DNA of 64,000 nucleotides. Origin: Phaeodactylibacter xiamenensis (GTDB taxonomy: Bacteria; Bacteroidota; Bacteroidia; Chitinophagales; Saprospiraceae). The notes under the pieces are model-generated. The model saw only the letters and a list, made by a program, of their open reading frames with translations. It was not told where the DNA came from and made no database searches. Position numbers and translations under genes: made by a program. Shown piece by piece: positions 1 through 8,587 of this stretch (positions are counted from its first letter, which is position 1; every line of letters begins with the position of its first letter). The DNA lies in assembly GCF_000759025.1 (NCBI RefSeq), contig NZ_JPOS01000083.1:310001-374000 (forward strand), given 5' to 3'.

Positions 1-169
1 AAAAATCTAATGCTGAATGGTATCCCGTAAATTGTAGTTCTTCCCGACATTGATCACAGATTTTACCCGTCTAAAAATATGAGACGAAGTTGAGACTATT
101 TGAGGGCATGAAAAGGCGCTTAAAGTCAAGTTAAAGCACTTTAGCAGCTAACCCAAGGCCCTTACGAAT

Positions 170-198
170 AAAGCCCCAAGACTAAATCTTGAGGCTTT
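170..198 (-). terminator. Hairpin downstream of tRNA-Arg
   Basis: Arms at 170-181 and 187-198 pair over 11 positions with one mismatch (176/192) around a 5-nt loop. It lies 38 bp past the 3' end of the tRNA on the minus strand. The T-run after the stem on that strand is short, so termination is plausible rather than certain. Confidence 0.5.
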
Positions 199-235
199 TC
201 AATGCTTTCAGCCGATTCCGGCGAATCTTGCCTAG

Positions 236-307
236 TAGCTCCACCAGGACTCGAACCTGGATCTTAGGTTCCGGAAACCTACATACTATCCCTTGTACTA
301 TGGAGCC
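236..307 (-). tRNA. tRNA-Arg (anticodon CCG)
   Basis: The minus strand folds into a full cloverleaf of 72 nt: a 7-bp acceptor stem (first pair G-U), a 4-bp D stem, an anticodon stem TAGGT/ACCTA around loop TTCCGGA, a 4-nt variable loop and a perfect T stem CCAGG/CCTGG with loop TTCGAGT. The anticodon CCG reads CGG arginine codons. The 3' CCA is not encoded. A terminator-like hairpin follows. Confidence 0.95.
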
Positions 308-447
308 AACCTTGATTTTTAAGTCGCTTCCTTTCGGAGCGGCTGCAAATATAAGAAAGCAGTTTACAAAACACAAACTCTATCTTTAAAATTCCCCACA
401 GCATAACATTTTTGTGCTGGTGCGTTTTTATAGGTAAAAATACCTGT

Positions 448-1137
448 ATGAGAACCCTGCTTTTGATCGGCTTTTTGGCCTTTGTTGTTCAACTAAACGC
501 TCAGTTGGGGCTTTACGGCAGCGCCCGGTTCAATGACGCGCCGGACTGGGCCTACCCGGCTTCTGTTGCCGGGCAGACTAACCCGCTTGGCAATGGCTGG
601 GCTGTAGGCGTCGACTATTGGATCCCGCTGGGGCAGACCCGCATCGATTTGCTGCCGGAGCTCAACTTCGGTCATTCAGCGCAAACGATTGATATTGTTG
701 GCGATCCGCATGAGTTTACTCAAAATGCCTTTAGCTTGTTCCTGAATACCAACTTTTACGTGTTGGACCTGGAGGGGGACTGCGACTGCCCCACTTTCTC
801 CAAATCAGGCGATTTCTTTCAAAAAGGCTTCTTCCTGCAGGTCTCTCCAGGGGTTTCCTACTTTCAGCACACCATCCAAACCCGGGAATCTGCTGCGGTC
901 GATATTGAAGAAGATACTTTTGCTTTCAGTATCGGAGCAGGGGCAGGTCTTGATATCGGATTATCAGATATCCTTACCCTCACTCCGATGGCCGGCTTTC
1001 GGTATTATTTGCCCTCCGAATGGGCCGGATTAAGAACTGTTTTTCCTTCACCAGAAGGGGTCCCTTTTAGAACTGAAAGCAGTATTCAACAGTTTTGGGC
1101 CGGGCTACGGCTGGGCATCCGCTTCGATCAGCGGTAG
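448..1137 (+). CDS. Outer-membrane beta-barrel-like protein
   Basis: Encodes a 229-residue exported protein of no assigned family. I choose the ATG at 448 because it gives a clean signal peptide (MRTLLLIGFLAFVVQLNAQ); the upstream ATG at 412 would add 12 residues in front of it. The mature part alternates aromatic and polar residues and ends in a strand followed by RFDQR, as in porin-fold and OmpW-like proteins. A CDCP motif lies mid-protein. The 3' end overlaps the convergent gene at 1105-1995 by 33 bp. The function is unknown; an outer-membrane barrel is inferred from composition only. Confidence 0.7.
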   Translation: MRTLLLIGFLAFVVQLNAQLGLYGSARFNDAPDWAYPASVAGQTNPLGNGWAVGVDYWIPLGQTRIDLLPELNFGHSAQTIDIVGDPHEFTQNAFSLFLNTNFYVLDLEGDCDCPTFSKSGDFFQKGFFLQVSPGVSYFQHTIQTRESAAVDIEEDTFAFSIGAGAGLDIGLSDILTLTPMAGFRYYLPSEWAGLRTVFPSPEGVPFRTESSIQQFWAGLRLGIRFDQR

Positions 1138-1995
1138 CTTTCGGCGCTTGGCTTTTTGGTGGAATAAGGGCGTTCGCTCAGAGGCAATATAAACGGTATT
1201 TGGCCCCGTGAAGTCTACCGCCTCATACTGCGTGGGCATCAGGCAACGGGCGCCCCGTTTGCGTTGCATCTGCCCGCTTAGGAAGTCTGTCCCTTCAAAA
1301 TCCCGGAAGAGGAATAAATCGGCGGGGGTGAGTGGGAAAAAGCCCAGGAACATTTTAAAACGGTAGGCTAAAAGAACTACCGTTTGCCCGTCTTCACTTA
1401 TAGCTGCCGCTGTTACTATGCGTTTAGGCAGTTCCAGCTGCCCCCGGAGCTGAGCCGTATAGGTGCCAGGTTTTGCGGGCAGGCTGTAATGTTTGGTGAT
1501 AAAGCTCTGCTCAGATTTGTCTTTAGAGAACAAGTGCAGGCTGTCCTGATAATAAAAAAAGCCTTCCATATCGAACTGCCACTCTGCTTTAGGCGGCGGG
1601 AAAGCTCCCTGATCCGGATACGCAAACCGGATGCTGTCCAACTGCCCCTCTTTTGACAAAATGTAGATGCATAAATCCTGTCGCCGGTTCGCATTATTGC
1701 CAAAATCACCAATGAAGATACGCCCGTCCGGTGCCGCAGTGAGGTCTTCCCAGTCCCGGTTAAGGCTGCCGGGCACAGCGTAGGTTTCCAACAGCGCCCC
1801 TCCCCCATCGGTCCGGTACAACTCCGGGGCATTCCCACTGTCATTGAGCCACCAAAGGCTGTCAGCACCAGCAAGGTAGGCACCAGATGCTTCGGTAATT
1901 CCTTTTGGTAGTTTAAATTTTTTATTGCTCAGAAAATTCTGGCTGAGTAAAATTGAACTATAAAACAGTAATATTGCAATTGAAATTATCCGCAT
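1105..1995 (-). CDS. Secreted beta-propeller-like hypothetical protein
   Basis: Encodes 296 residues with an N-terminal signal peptide (MRIISIAILLFYSSILLSQ). The body has short repeats of the kind EASGAY, WWLNDSG, DWEDLTA and IFIGDFGNN, which resemble six- or seven-bladed propellers of the SdiA-regulated/phytase-like class. No catalytic motif was recognised. It is likely exported to the periplasm or surface. A perfect Bacteroidota -7 box lies about 20 bp upstream of the start. The gene runs convergently into the beta-barrel gene and overlaps it. Family assignment is tentative. Confidence 0.7.
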   Translation of the reverse strand: MRIISIAILLFYSSILLSQNFLSNKKFKLPKGITEASGAYLAGADSLWWLNDSGNAPELYRTDGGGALLETYAVPGSLNRDWEDLTAAPDGRIFIGDFGNNANRRQDLCIYILSKEGQLDSIRFAYPDQGAFPPPKAEWQFDMEGFFYYQDSLHLFSKDKSEQSFITKHYSLPAKPGTYTAQLRGQLELPKRIVTAAAISEDGQTVVLLAYRFKMFLGFFPLTPADLFLFRDFEGTDFLSGQMQRKRGARCLMPTQYEAVDFTGPNTVYIASERTPLFHQKAKRRKLPLIEADAQP

Positions 1996-2015
1996 AAGAT
2001 TTGATTTTGAGACAC

Positions 2016-2023
2016 CAAAGGTA
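2016..2023 (-). promoter_or_regulatory. -7 box TACCTTTG for the 1105-1995 gene
   Basis: On the minus strand TACCTTTG matches the Bacteroidota sigma factor -7 consensus TAnnTTTG exactly and lies 21 bp before the start codon at 1995. No good -33 TTTG was found at the expected distance. Confidence 0.55.
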
Positions 2024-2074
2024 CAATTGTGGGCACAGAAGAGTGATGTGGATTTTATTTAGTGTGGACTTTTT

Positions 2075-2364
2075 GAACACGGATGGGACTGATTGCGCAG
2101 ATTTACACGGATTTCGATCGGGGGCATAAGAGCAGGACATGCTGGTATGGCGGCACAGGACTAGCAAGATCAGCACGCTCAGTCAGATCAGCGGCATCAG
2201 TGTACTCCTGTCGGGTGTAGCGTGAGGGAACACAGATTGGACTGATTGCGCAGATTTCCACTGATTGCGAGCGGGGCATAAGGGCGGGGTATGCATGTGT
2301 GAAGGAACCAGGACTGCAAGATCAGTGTGACCAGCCAGATCTGCGGCATCAGTGTACTCCTGTC
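2075..2364. repeat. Two tandem copies of a 137-bp unit
   Basis: Copy 1 spans 2075-2212 and copy 2 spans 2228-2364, with a 153-bp period. Both start with GAACAC, share GGACTGATTGCGCAGATTT near the left end and GCGGCATCAGTGTACTCCTGTC at the right end (with variable middle sequence). Neither copy contains a credible gene. The left-end phrase resembles dispersed intergenic repeats seen in Bacteroidota genomes (recollection, not checked). The rest of 2024-2608 holds the ilvD control region and no other gene. Confidence 0.75.
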
Positions 2365-2476
2365 ATGAATGTAGCCCTGCCCAATTTCGTAAGCCAAAAC
2401 CACACAGTTAACTCAAAAACAAACACTTACACACAGAACACCACTTTAACAAACCGTAGCACTCCACCCTTTTTAA

Positions 2477-2508
2477 TTCGCAAATGGCCCCTGCCCCCTT
2501 TACATTTG
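2477..2508 (+). promoter_or_regulatory. Candidate promoter of ilvD
   Basis: TACATTTG at 2501-2508 is a perfect match to the TAnnTTTG -7 box, with TTCG at 2477-2480 (one mismatch to TTTG) 20 bp upstream. Transcription would start near 2514 and give a leader of about 95 nt that includes the hairpin at 2548-2586. A 13-codon ORF (ATG 2484 to TAA 2525) overlaps the promoter, so it is a leader peptide only if a promoter lies further upstream. Confidence 0.5.
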
Positions 2509-2547
2509 AAGTCCTTAGCTTTTAAAAAACCATTTCAAAGAATCCAT

Positions 2548-2593
2548 ACAAGCCCCGCCCGGCCCGGCCGATGCGTGTTGGCTTGTTTTTTTT
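2548..2593 (+). terminator. Terminator-like hairpin (possible attenuator) before ilvD
   Basis: ACAAGCC at 2548-2554 pairs with GGCTTGT at 2580-2586. The GC-rich interior can pair further, and the stem is followed by eight T residues (2586-2593). It sits 15 bp before the ilvD start codon and downstream of the predicted promoter, so it would terminate the ilv transcript unless it is antagonised. No upstream gene on this strand needs a terminator here. Confidence 0.5.
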
Positions 2594-2608
2594 AAGTACC
2601 AAATTAAG

Positions 2609-4288
2609 ATGGCAGCAATCAATAAATACAGCAGGGAACTAACCCAGGACGATACCCGCCCGGGCGCTCAGGCGATGCTCTATGCCCTTGGTCTTACCGA
2701 GGAGGATCTAAAAAAAGCACAAGTGGGCATTGCCAGTACCGGTTGGGAGGGCAACCCTTGTAATATGCACCTCAACGACCTCGCGGCCGAAATTAAAGGC
2801 GGTGTAAAGGCAGAGGGGCTGCTCGGGCTGATCTTTCACACCATTGGAGTAAGCGATGGCATGTCTATGGGCACCGATGGTATGCGGTTTTCTCTACCTT
2901 CCCGCGACATTATTGCCGACTCAATTGAAACAGTGGCTTCTGCACAGTGGTATGATGCTATCGTGCCAGTTGTGGGCTGTGATAAGAATATGCCGGGCGC
3001 TATGATGGCCCTGGCTCGCCTCAACCGCCCCGGGCTTGTCGTCTACGGGGGAACGATTGCACCGGGCTGCCACAAAGACCAGAAACTGGATATCGTCTCT
3101 GCCTTCGAAGCCTACGGGCAGCGGATTGCCGGAACGATTGATGAAACCGACTTTAAAGCCGTTATCAAAAATGCCTGCCCGGGGCCGGGCGCATGTGGGG
3201 GGATGTATACGGCAAATACCATGGCATCTGCGATTGAAGCCATGGGTATGAGCCTGCCGTTCAATTCCAGCATCCCGGCAGAGAGCATGGAAAAACAGGC
3301 GGAGTGCCACAAAGTGGGGGCTGCCATTCACCATCTGCTGCGTGAGGACATTAAGCCACGCGACATCATGACCCGAAAGGCTTTTGAAAATGCGGTAACG
3401 GTGATCACTGCCCTTGGCGGGTCCACCAATGCCGTGCTGCACATGATTGCGATCGCCCGGGCTGCCGAAGTAGAATTCTCTATCGATGACTTCCAGAAAA
3501 TCGGTGACCGTACACCTTTTATTGCCGACCTGAAGCCCAGCGGCAAGTATGTGATGCAAGACCTTTACGAAGTAGGCGGTGTACCGGGCGTGATGAAGCT
3601 GCTATTGGAAGAAGGGTATCTGCATGGCGACTGTATGACCGTGACCGGAAAAACTATTGCCGAAAACCTTGATGCCATAGAGGGGCTGAAGGAAGGGCAG
3701 GATGTAATCCGTCCCGTATCCGACCCCATCAAGCCTACCGGGCATATCCGCATCCTCTACGGCAACCTGGCAGAACAGGGCGCTGTCGCCAAAATCACCG
3801 GCAAGGAAGGCGAATACTTCAAAGGCAGAGCCAAAGTCTTTAATAGTGAAGTCGAGGCCAACGAAGCCATCAGCAACCATAAAATTGAAGCAGGAGATGT
3901 AGTGGTCATCCGCTACTGTGGCCCCAAAGGCGCTCCGGGCATGCCTGAGATGCTCAAGCCGACCTCTGCCATTATGGGCGAGGGGCTCGGCAAAGAAGTC
4001 GCCCTGATCACTGACGGGCGGTTCTCCGGTGGCACCCACGGTTTTGTAGTAGGCCACATTACCCCTGAAGCACAAGCGGGCGGCCTCATTGGGCTGCTAC
4101 AGGATGGTGATACCATCATCATTGATGCCGTCAACAACACGCTCAAGGCAGACCTTACAGAAGCTGAAATTGAAAAACGCCGGTCCGCATGGCAGGAACC
4201 ACCGCTGCGGGCTACCACCGGCATTTTGCGCAAGTACGCCAAAACGGTCACCTCTGCCAGCGAAGGCTGTGTGACCGATCAACTGTAG
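2609..4288 (+). CDS. ilvD: Dihydroxy-acid dehydratase IlvD
   Basis: Catalyses the dehydration of 2,3-dihydroxy-isovalerate or -3-methylvalerate to the 2-keto acid, the third common step of valine and isoleucine synthesis, in the cytoplasm. It has 559 residues, the full length for the family. The cluster-ligand cysteines are visible as C51 (in NPCNMHL), C124 (in [10 protein letters not shown], next to the conserved metal-site Asp/Lys) and C196 (in [15 protein letters not shown]). Three cysteines spaced this way fit the Fe-S containing IlvD/Edd family. It is first in ilvD-ilvB-ilvN, 41 bp before ilvB. A terminator-like hairpin immediately upstream suggests conditional expression. The enzyme depends on iron-sulfur assembly (SUF genes at 30.3 kb). 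Confidence 0.97.
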   Translation: MAAINKYSRELTQDDTRPGAQAMLYALGLTEEDLKKAQVGIASTGWEGNPCNMHLNDLAAEIKGGVKAEGLLGLIFHTIGVSDGMSMGTDGMRFSLPSRDIIADSIETVASAQWYDAIVPVVGCDKNMPGAMMALARLNRPGLVVYGGTIAPGCHKDQKLDIVSAFEAYGQRIAGTIDETDFKAVIKNACPGPGACGGMYTANTMASAIEAMGMSLPFNSSIPAESMEKQAECHKVGAAIHHLLREDIKPRDIMTRKAFENAVTVITALGGSTNAVLHMIAIARAAEVEFSIDDFQKIGDRTPFIADLKPSGKYVMQDLYEVGGVPGVMKLLLEEGYLHGDCMTVTGKTIAENLDAIEGLKEGQDVIRPVSDPIKPTGHIRILYGNLAEQGAVAKITGKEGEYFKGRAKVFNSEVEANEAISNHKIEAGDVVVIRYCGPKGAPGMPEMLKPTSAIMGEGLGKEVALITDGRFSGGTHGFVVGHITPEAQAGGLIGLLQDGDTIIIDAVNNTLKADLTEAEIEKRRSAWQEPPLRATTGILRKYAKTVTSASEGCVTDQL

Positions 4289-4329
4289 CCTGCGGGCCGT
4301 CTTAGAAGTACCATGAAAATCGACCATGT

Positions 4330-6084
4330 ATGAAACAGCAAGCGACTTCAACTGATACCATTGAGCTGCCCGGAAAAACGGAGCATATGTCGGGCGCCGA
4401 GGCTATCCTCCGATGCCTGATTGAAGAGAAGGTAGATACCATTTTTGGTTATCCCGGTGGTGCCATTATGCCAGTGTATGATGCCCTTTATCACTACGAA
4501 AAGCAACTCCGCCATATTTTGCCCCGGCACGAGCAAGGAGCCATACATGCTGCCGAAGGTTATGCCAGAGTCACCCGGCAGACTGGCGTTTGTATGGCCA
4601 CCTCAGGCCCGGGCGCAGCCAACCTGATCACCGGGCTGGCAGATGCGCTGCTCGACTCTGTTCCGTTGGTCTGCATTACCGGGCAGGTTTACTATCACCT
4701 GCTGGGCAGCGATGCCTTTCAGGAAACAGACGTGATCAATTGTACCATGCCGGTCACAAAATGGAATTATCAGATCACCTCAGCAAAGGAAATCCCGGAA
4801 GTATTTGCAAAAGCATTTTACGTTGCCAACAGCGGGCGCCCCGGTCCGGTTGTCATCGATATCACTAAAAATGCTCAGATTGAAATGCTGGATTTTCAAT
4901 ATAAAAAGCAGGGGCCGATCCGTTCCTATAAGCCCAAGCCCAAACCTTCCACCTCCGCATTAACTGCCGCTGCCGCGCTGATTAATGCCGCTGAACAGCC
5001 GCTGATTCTGGCTGGCCATGGTATTCAGATCGCTCATGCACAAGATGCTTTCCGGCAATTCGTAGAGAAGTCAGGTATTCCACTGGCGTGCACCATCCAT
5101 GGGCTAAGCAGTATTCCCAACAGCCATCCTCTGCATATGGGTATGCTGGGCATGCACGGCAATTACGCACCCAATGTAATGCAAAACCGCTGCGATGTGC
5201 TCATTGCGATCGGGATGCGCTTCGATGACCGGGTAACGGGCAATCTGGAAAAATATGCCAAACAGGCCAAAGTCATCCACATCGAAATCGATCCTTCTGA
5301 GATCAATAAGAATGTACCGGCAGATGTCGCCGTGCTTGCCGACGCAAAGGAGGCACTGGAGAAACTGCTCCCTATGATCAAAGAGAAACAATACCCCGAG
5401 TGGATCGCCCGGTTTAAGGAGATGGACGCAGAAGAAGAGGAAAAAGTGATCCGGCACGATATGTCCCCTTCCGAAGACGGGCAAATCCGTATGGGAATGG
5501 TGGTGCGCGAAGTCTCCCGCCAAACCAAAGGACAGGCCGTGGTGGCTACTGACGTAGGCCAGCATCAAATGATCGCAGCCCGCTATTACGACTATGAGTC
5601 GACCAACCAATGGGTCAGCTCCGGGGGGGCAGGGACGATGGGCTATGGCCTGCCTGCGGCTTTTGGGGCAAAACTGGCGCAGCCGGAACGCGAGGTTGTG
5701 GCTTTCATCGGCGATGGAGGCTTCCAGATGACCATTCAGGAGCTCGGGCTTTGCGCCCAAATGGATACAGCAGTGAAAATTGTACTGCTCGACAACAACT
5801 TCCTGGGCATGGTACGGCAATGGCAGGAGCTTTTCTTTGACCGCCGCTACTCTTCCGTAGAGCTGCAAAATCCGGATTTCGTGAAGATTGCGGAAGGGTT
5901 CGGCGTACCAGGAAAAACCATCTCCGACCCCGCTGAACTTTCTGAGTCTATAGCGGAAATGCTGGCACATGACGGCCCATACCTCCTGCATGTACGGGTG
6001 GAGAAAGAAACCAATACCTTCCCGATGGTACCTTCCGGAGCTGCCGTGGACGAGATTGTACTGGAACCGCAGCCCAAAGCTTAA
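4330..6084 (+). CDS. ilvB: Acetolactate synthase large (catalytic) subunit
   Basis: A thiamine-diphosphate enzyme that condenses two pyruvates, or pyruvate with 2-ketobutyrate, at the entry to valine/leucine/isoleucine synthesis. The 584 residues show the N-terminal ThDP-binding domain with [14 protein letters not shown] and the catalytic glutamate in [15 protein letters not shown], a central FAD/Rossmann-like domain (about 200-340) and the C-terminal ThDP domain with the GDGG...LDNN motif. An internal ATG at 4387 is an alternative start, but the extension is normal for the family. It lies 41 bp after ilvD and 50 bp before ilvN, which encodes its regulatory partner, so the three are very probably co-transcribed. 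Confidence 0.97.
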   Translation: MKQQATSTDTIELPGKTEHMSGAEAILRCLIEEKVDTIFGYPGGAIMPVYDALYHYEKQLRHILPRHEQGAIHAAEGYARVTRQTGVCMATSGPGAANLITGLADALLDSVPLVCITGQVYYHLLGSDAFQETDVINCTMPVTKWNYQITSAKEIPEVFAKAFYVANSGRPGPVVIDITKNAQIEMLDFQYKKQGPIRSYKPKPKPSTSALTAAAALINAAEQPLILAGHGIQIAHAQDAFRQFVEKSGIPLACTIHGLSSIPNSHPLHMGMLGMHGNYAPNVMQNRCDVLIAIGMRFDDRVTGNLEKYAKQAKVIHIEIDPSEINKNVPADVAVLADAKEALEKLLPMIKEKQYPEWIARFKEMDAEEEEKVIRHDMSPSEDGQIRMGMVVREVSRQTKGQAVVATDVGQHQMIAARYYDYESTNQWVSSGGAGTMGYGLPAAFGAKLAQPEREVVAFIGDGGFQMTIQELGLCAQMDTAVKIVLLDNNFLGMVRQWQELFFDRRYSSVELQNPDFVKIAEGFGVPGKTISDPAELSESIAEMLAHDGPYLLHVRVEKETNTFPMVPSGAAVDEIVLEPQPKA

Positions 6085-6134
6085 TCTCATGAACCGGCCC
6101 GGCCCATCAAAGCCAGGCCTACACCCAAATCACA

Positions 6135-6674
6135 ATGGAAAAGCAACAATTCACCATAACGGTTTTCACAGAGAACTACAGCGGCCTGATGTCACGGGTG
6201 GTTTCCGTCTTCAGCCGCCGCCATATCAATATCGAGAGCCTTACCACCAGTCAGTCTTCCCAGCCGGACATCCACCGTTTCACCATCGTGGTCCAGGTTA
6301 CGGAAGAAATGGTCAGGAAACTCGTCGCCCAGCTCGAAAAGCAAGTCGATGTACTTAAGGCCTTTTATTACACTTCCGAGGAGGTCGTCTACCAGGAAAT
6401 CGCCCTCTACAAGGTGCCTACCCATGTCTTCAGCAACAGCGAAAATGTAGAGCACCTGATCCGCAAGCACAATGCCCGTGTGCTGGTAATTGAACCGGAG
6501 TTTATCGTCCTCGAAAAGACGGGCCATGAGCATGAGACTACCGCGTTCTTCCATGAGCTGGAGAAAATCGGCATCTACGAGTTCGTCCGCTCCGGCCGGG
6601 TGGCGATTGTGAAGCCTATGGAACGGTTGAACCGGTATCTACAGGAGTTAGAAATAGAACAAACCAATACTTAG
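6135..6674 (+). CDS. ilvN: Acetolactate synthase small (regulatory) subunit
   Basis: Encodes the 179-residue regulatory subunit that stabilises IlvB and confers feedback inhibition by branched-chain amino acids. The N-terminal ACT domain is clear (ITVFTENYSGLMSRVVSVFS followed by the RRHINIESL segment), with a typical C-terminal half beginning around residue 85. It is last in the ilvDBN set. In many Bacteroidota this gene is followed by ilvC and leu genes; here only 3 bp separate its stop from the convergent restriction enzyme gene, and no ilvC is present in the window. Confidence 0.95.
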   Translation: MEKQQFTITVFTENYSGLMSRVVSVFSRRHINIESLTTSQSSQPDIHRFTIVVQVTEEMVRKLVAQLEKQVDVLKAFYYTSEEVVYQEIALYKVPTHVFSNSENVEHLIRKHNARVLVIEPEFIVLEKTGHEHETTAFFHELEKIGIYEFVRSGRVAIVKPMERLNRYLQELEIEQTNT

Positions 6675-6677
6675 GCA

Positions 6678-7538
6678 TCACACAGCTAGATCAAGTGGCA
6701 GGTCTGAAATATCTTTAAGCCGCTTGCCTTCAATCATGATGTTAAGGAGTTGTTGATTGTCATCATTTCCTATATCCTGTACAGCCTGTTGTAACTCGTA
6801 TAGCGCAAAGTGGTAAACACAATCAATATCACCGGTTCCTAATGCAATAGAGCTGATCCGGCTGGGGGTAGGTTCCGCAGTAACGATAACAATATGCGGC
6901 GAACGCCCTTTACGATTTCTTAGAAGGTTTAAAGCTTCTGACCTTGCATTCTGTGCCCGGTCGCTTCGCAAGGTCCATTTACAAGATATACTTGCGTGCA
7001 AAATGGGGGCTGAATTGGCACTTTTCCTCAAAGAACTCTGCCTGTTGGCATTACCATCAACCAGTGTATCATAAAGGTTGATGTGGTCATCGCCTTCCGG
7101 ATCCCTTAAAATGACTATGTCCGGAGAAATAGAATAATCATTGCCCAACGCTGCGGCCAGCACCTGATTGTTCGTTGCAAGTGCTTTCAGGTCAATGAGA
7201 TGAGCGTATTGCTCAAACCGGGCAATAGACTCAGAGGCTCTTGACCTTACCTGTTCAATCGTCCATTTTCCAGGACGGAGGTGGCTCAACTTCAAAAATG
7301 TTGCTTCAAGGTACGCACTGGTAAAGACCTCGAATTGATTGCCAAGTGTTTGCCCGGAAAGTCGACCTTCTTTTGACTCACCTCCAATAGCTGTATAAAT
7401 GTGGCTTGCAACCTCCCGGCTAAACACCTGACTATTGTCCGCAAAGTTGGGAACACCTTCTTTATTTGTGAAGATCAGTTCATCTAAAAGCCGTTGATGA
7501 AACCTGGATCTTTCGGAAGAAATCAACCCACCAATCAT
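6678..7538 (-). CDS. Type II restriction endonuclease, NgoMIV family
   Basis: A predicted DNA endonuclease of the NgoMIV family. NgoMIV is a type IIF enzyme that acts as a tetramer on GCCGGC. The protein has 286 residues, the length I recall for NgoMIV, and the active-site residues fall at the same numbers as remembered for that enzyme: E70, D140 (SPDIVILRD), S185 and K187 (SISCKWT) and E201. The RSDR motif at 191-194 matches the DNA-recognition motif of this group. Specificity for GCCGGC is therefore inferred, not shown. The start ATG overlaps the stop of the upstream methyltransferase (ATGA), indicating translational coupling. It is convergent with ilvN. The sequence looks more AT-rich by eye than the neighbouring genes, which suggests transfer. 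Confidence 0.93.
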   Translation of the reverse strand: MIGGLISSERSRFHQRLLDELIFTNKEGVPNFADNSQVFSREVASHIYTAIGGESKEGRLSGQTLGNQFEVFTSAYLEATFLKLSHLRPGKWTIEQVRSRASESIARFEQYAHLIDLKALATNNQVLAAALGNDYSISPDIVILRDPEGDDHINLYDTLVDGNANRQSSLRKSANSAPILHASISCKWTLRSDRAQNARSEALNLLRNRKGRSPHIVIVTAEPTPSRISSIALGTGDIDCVYHFALYELQQAVQDIGNDDNQQLLNIMIEGKRLKDISDLPLDLAV

Positions 7539-8545
7539 TTTTTTGTGATTTCAGAGAATGCAAATTCAAGTTCAATTCCTGGTTTATCGAAAACTTGTTC
7601 TTTCCGCAAAGCAGAAGCGATCGCTCCTCCTATGACCTTAGCAACAGGAGGCGGAAAAGCATTGCCAACCTGCCGGTAAGAGGCCGTTTTTTTTCCGGTA
7701 AACACCCACTCCTCCGGGAAGCCCTGAATGATAGCTGCCATCCGGACGGTCAGTTTAGGTGTTCCTTCGAAACCAGGTCCGGGGGGTTCATCTGCCAGGC
7801 TTTTCCCGTTGACCCCCAGCTCAAGCCAAGCCTTCTTTGCCCTTGTGGGTCCGAGGTCTGCGCCTCCATGCTTCTTCGACCCTCCCACGATAGTCGGTGC
7901 AATAGCATTTGCTTTGTTTTTCCAGGCTGCTGCACCTTCCCATCCATTGGACTTCATTTGCTGATAAAGTGCCTCTCCAACAGTGTGCCTTTTTTCTTCT
8001 GTCTGTGACGGCCAGTTAAAATAGGGCCAGTACGCTTCCTTTAGTGCAACCAATATGGCGCGGGGACGCAACTGAGGCACGCCGTAATCAGCAGCATAAA
8101 CCAATTTCCAATCTCCCAGATACCCAAGTTGCTCAAGCTTACGAAGTATTTGCTTCCGGTAGTTTGCGAACTTCTTGCTCATCAAACCTTTGACGTTCTC
8201 AATCATCACAGCTTTTGGACCGGTTTCTTCCACCAGCCGAAGAGCATCAGGGAATAAATCCCGTTCATCATCCCACCCCAACTGTTTGCCCGCCACTGAA
8301 AATGGCGGGCACGGAACGCCCCCGGCAAAAAGATCAATTCCTTTGAAAGGCTTGCCATCAAACTTACGGACATCATCTTCGATAACGTTCCACGAAGGAC
8401 GGTTATACCTGAGTGTATTACAGGCATGATGATCTACTTCAACTAATGCAACATGATCGAATCCCGCTGATTCCAAACCAATGGCTTGCCCTCCTGCACC
8501 TGCACAGATTTCCAACGATGTTAGCTGATTATTAATCGCACTCAT
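7535..8545 (-). CDS. C5-cytosine DNA methyltransferase (partner of the NgoMIV-like enzyme)
   Basis: Transfers a methyl group from S-adenosylmethionine to cytosine C5 and would protect host DNA from the adjacent nuclease. The 336 residues carry the ordered m5C-methylase motifs: I (LEICAGAGGQAIGLESAGF), IV with catalytic C79 (GGVPCPPFSVAGK), VI (ENVKG, E115), VIII (QLRPRAILVAL) and X (QVGNAFPPPVA). The target recognition region between VIII and IX is short, as in single-specificity enzymes. The gene comes first in the operon, so methylation would precede cleavage. No Vsr-type repair gene and no controller protein gene is adjacent. Confidence 0.95.
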   Translation of the reverse strand: MSAINNQLTSLEICAGAGGQAIGLESAGFDHVALVEVDHHACNTLRYNRPSWNVIEDDVRKFDGKPFKGIDLFAGGVPCPPFSVAGKQLGWDDERDLFPDALRLVEETGPKAVMIENVKGLMSKKFANYRKQILRKLEQLGYLGDWKLVYAADYGVPQLRPRAILVALKEAYWPYFNWPSQTEEKRHTVGEALYQQMKSNGWEGAAAWKNKANAIAPTIVGGSKKHGGADLGPTRAKKAWLELGVNGKSLADEPPGPGFEGTPKLTVRMAAIIQGFPEEWVFTGKKTASYRQVGNAFPPPVAKVIGGAIASALRKEQVFDKPGIELEFAFSEITKK

Positions 8546-8587
8546 TTAAAACATTTCAGCTAAAATACACTTTTTGTTTCAAAAAAT

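Noticed and set aside
2299-2595. 98-codon plus-strand ORF in the duplicated repeat and ilvD leader
   Set aside because: Starts in the repeat and runs through the attenuator; no conserved feature, composition not protein-like.
5104-6090. Long minus-strand ORF (328 codons) inside ilvB
   Set aside because: It is antisense to a strongly conserved gene and its product has no recognisable domain; it reflects codon bias of the real gene.
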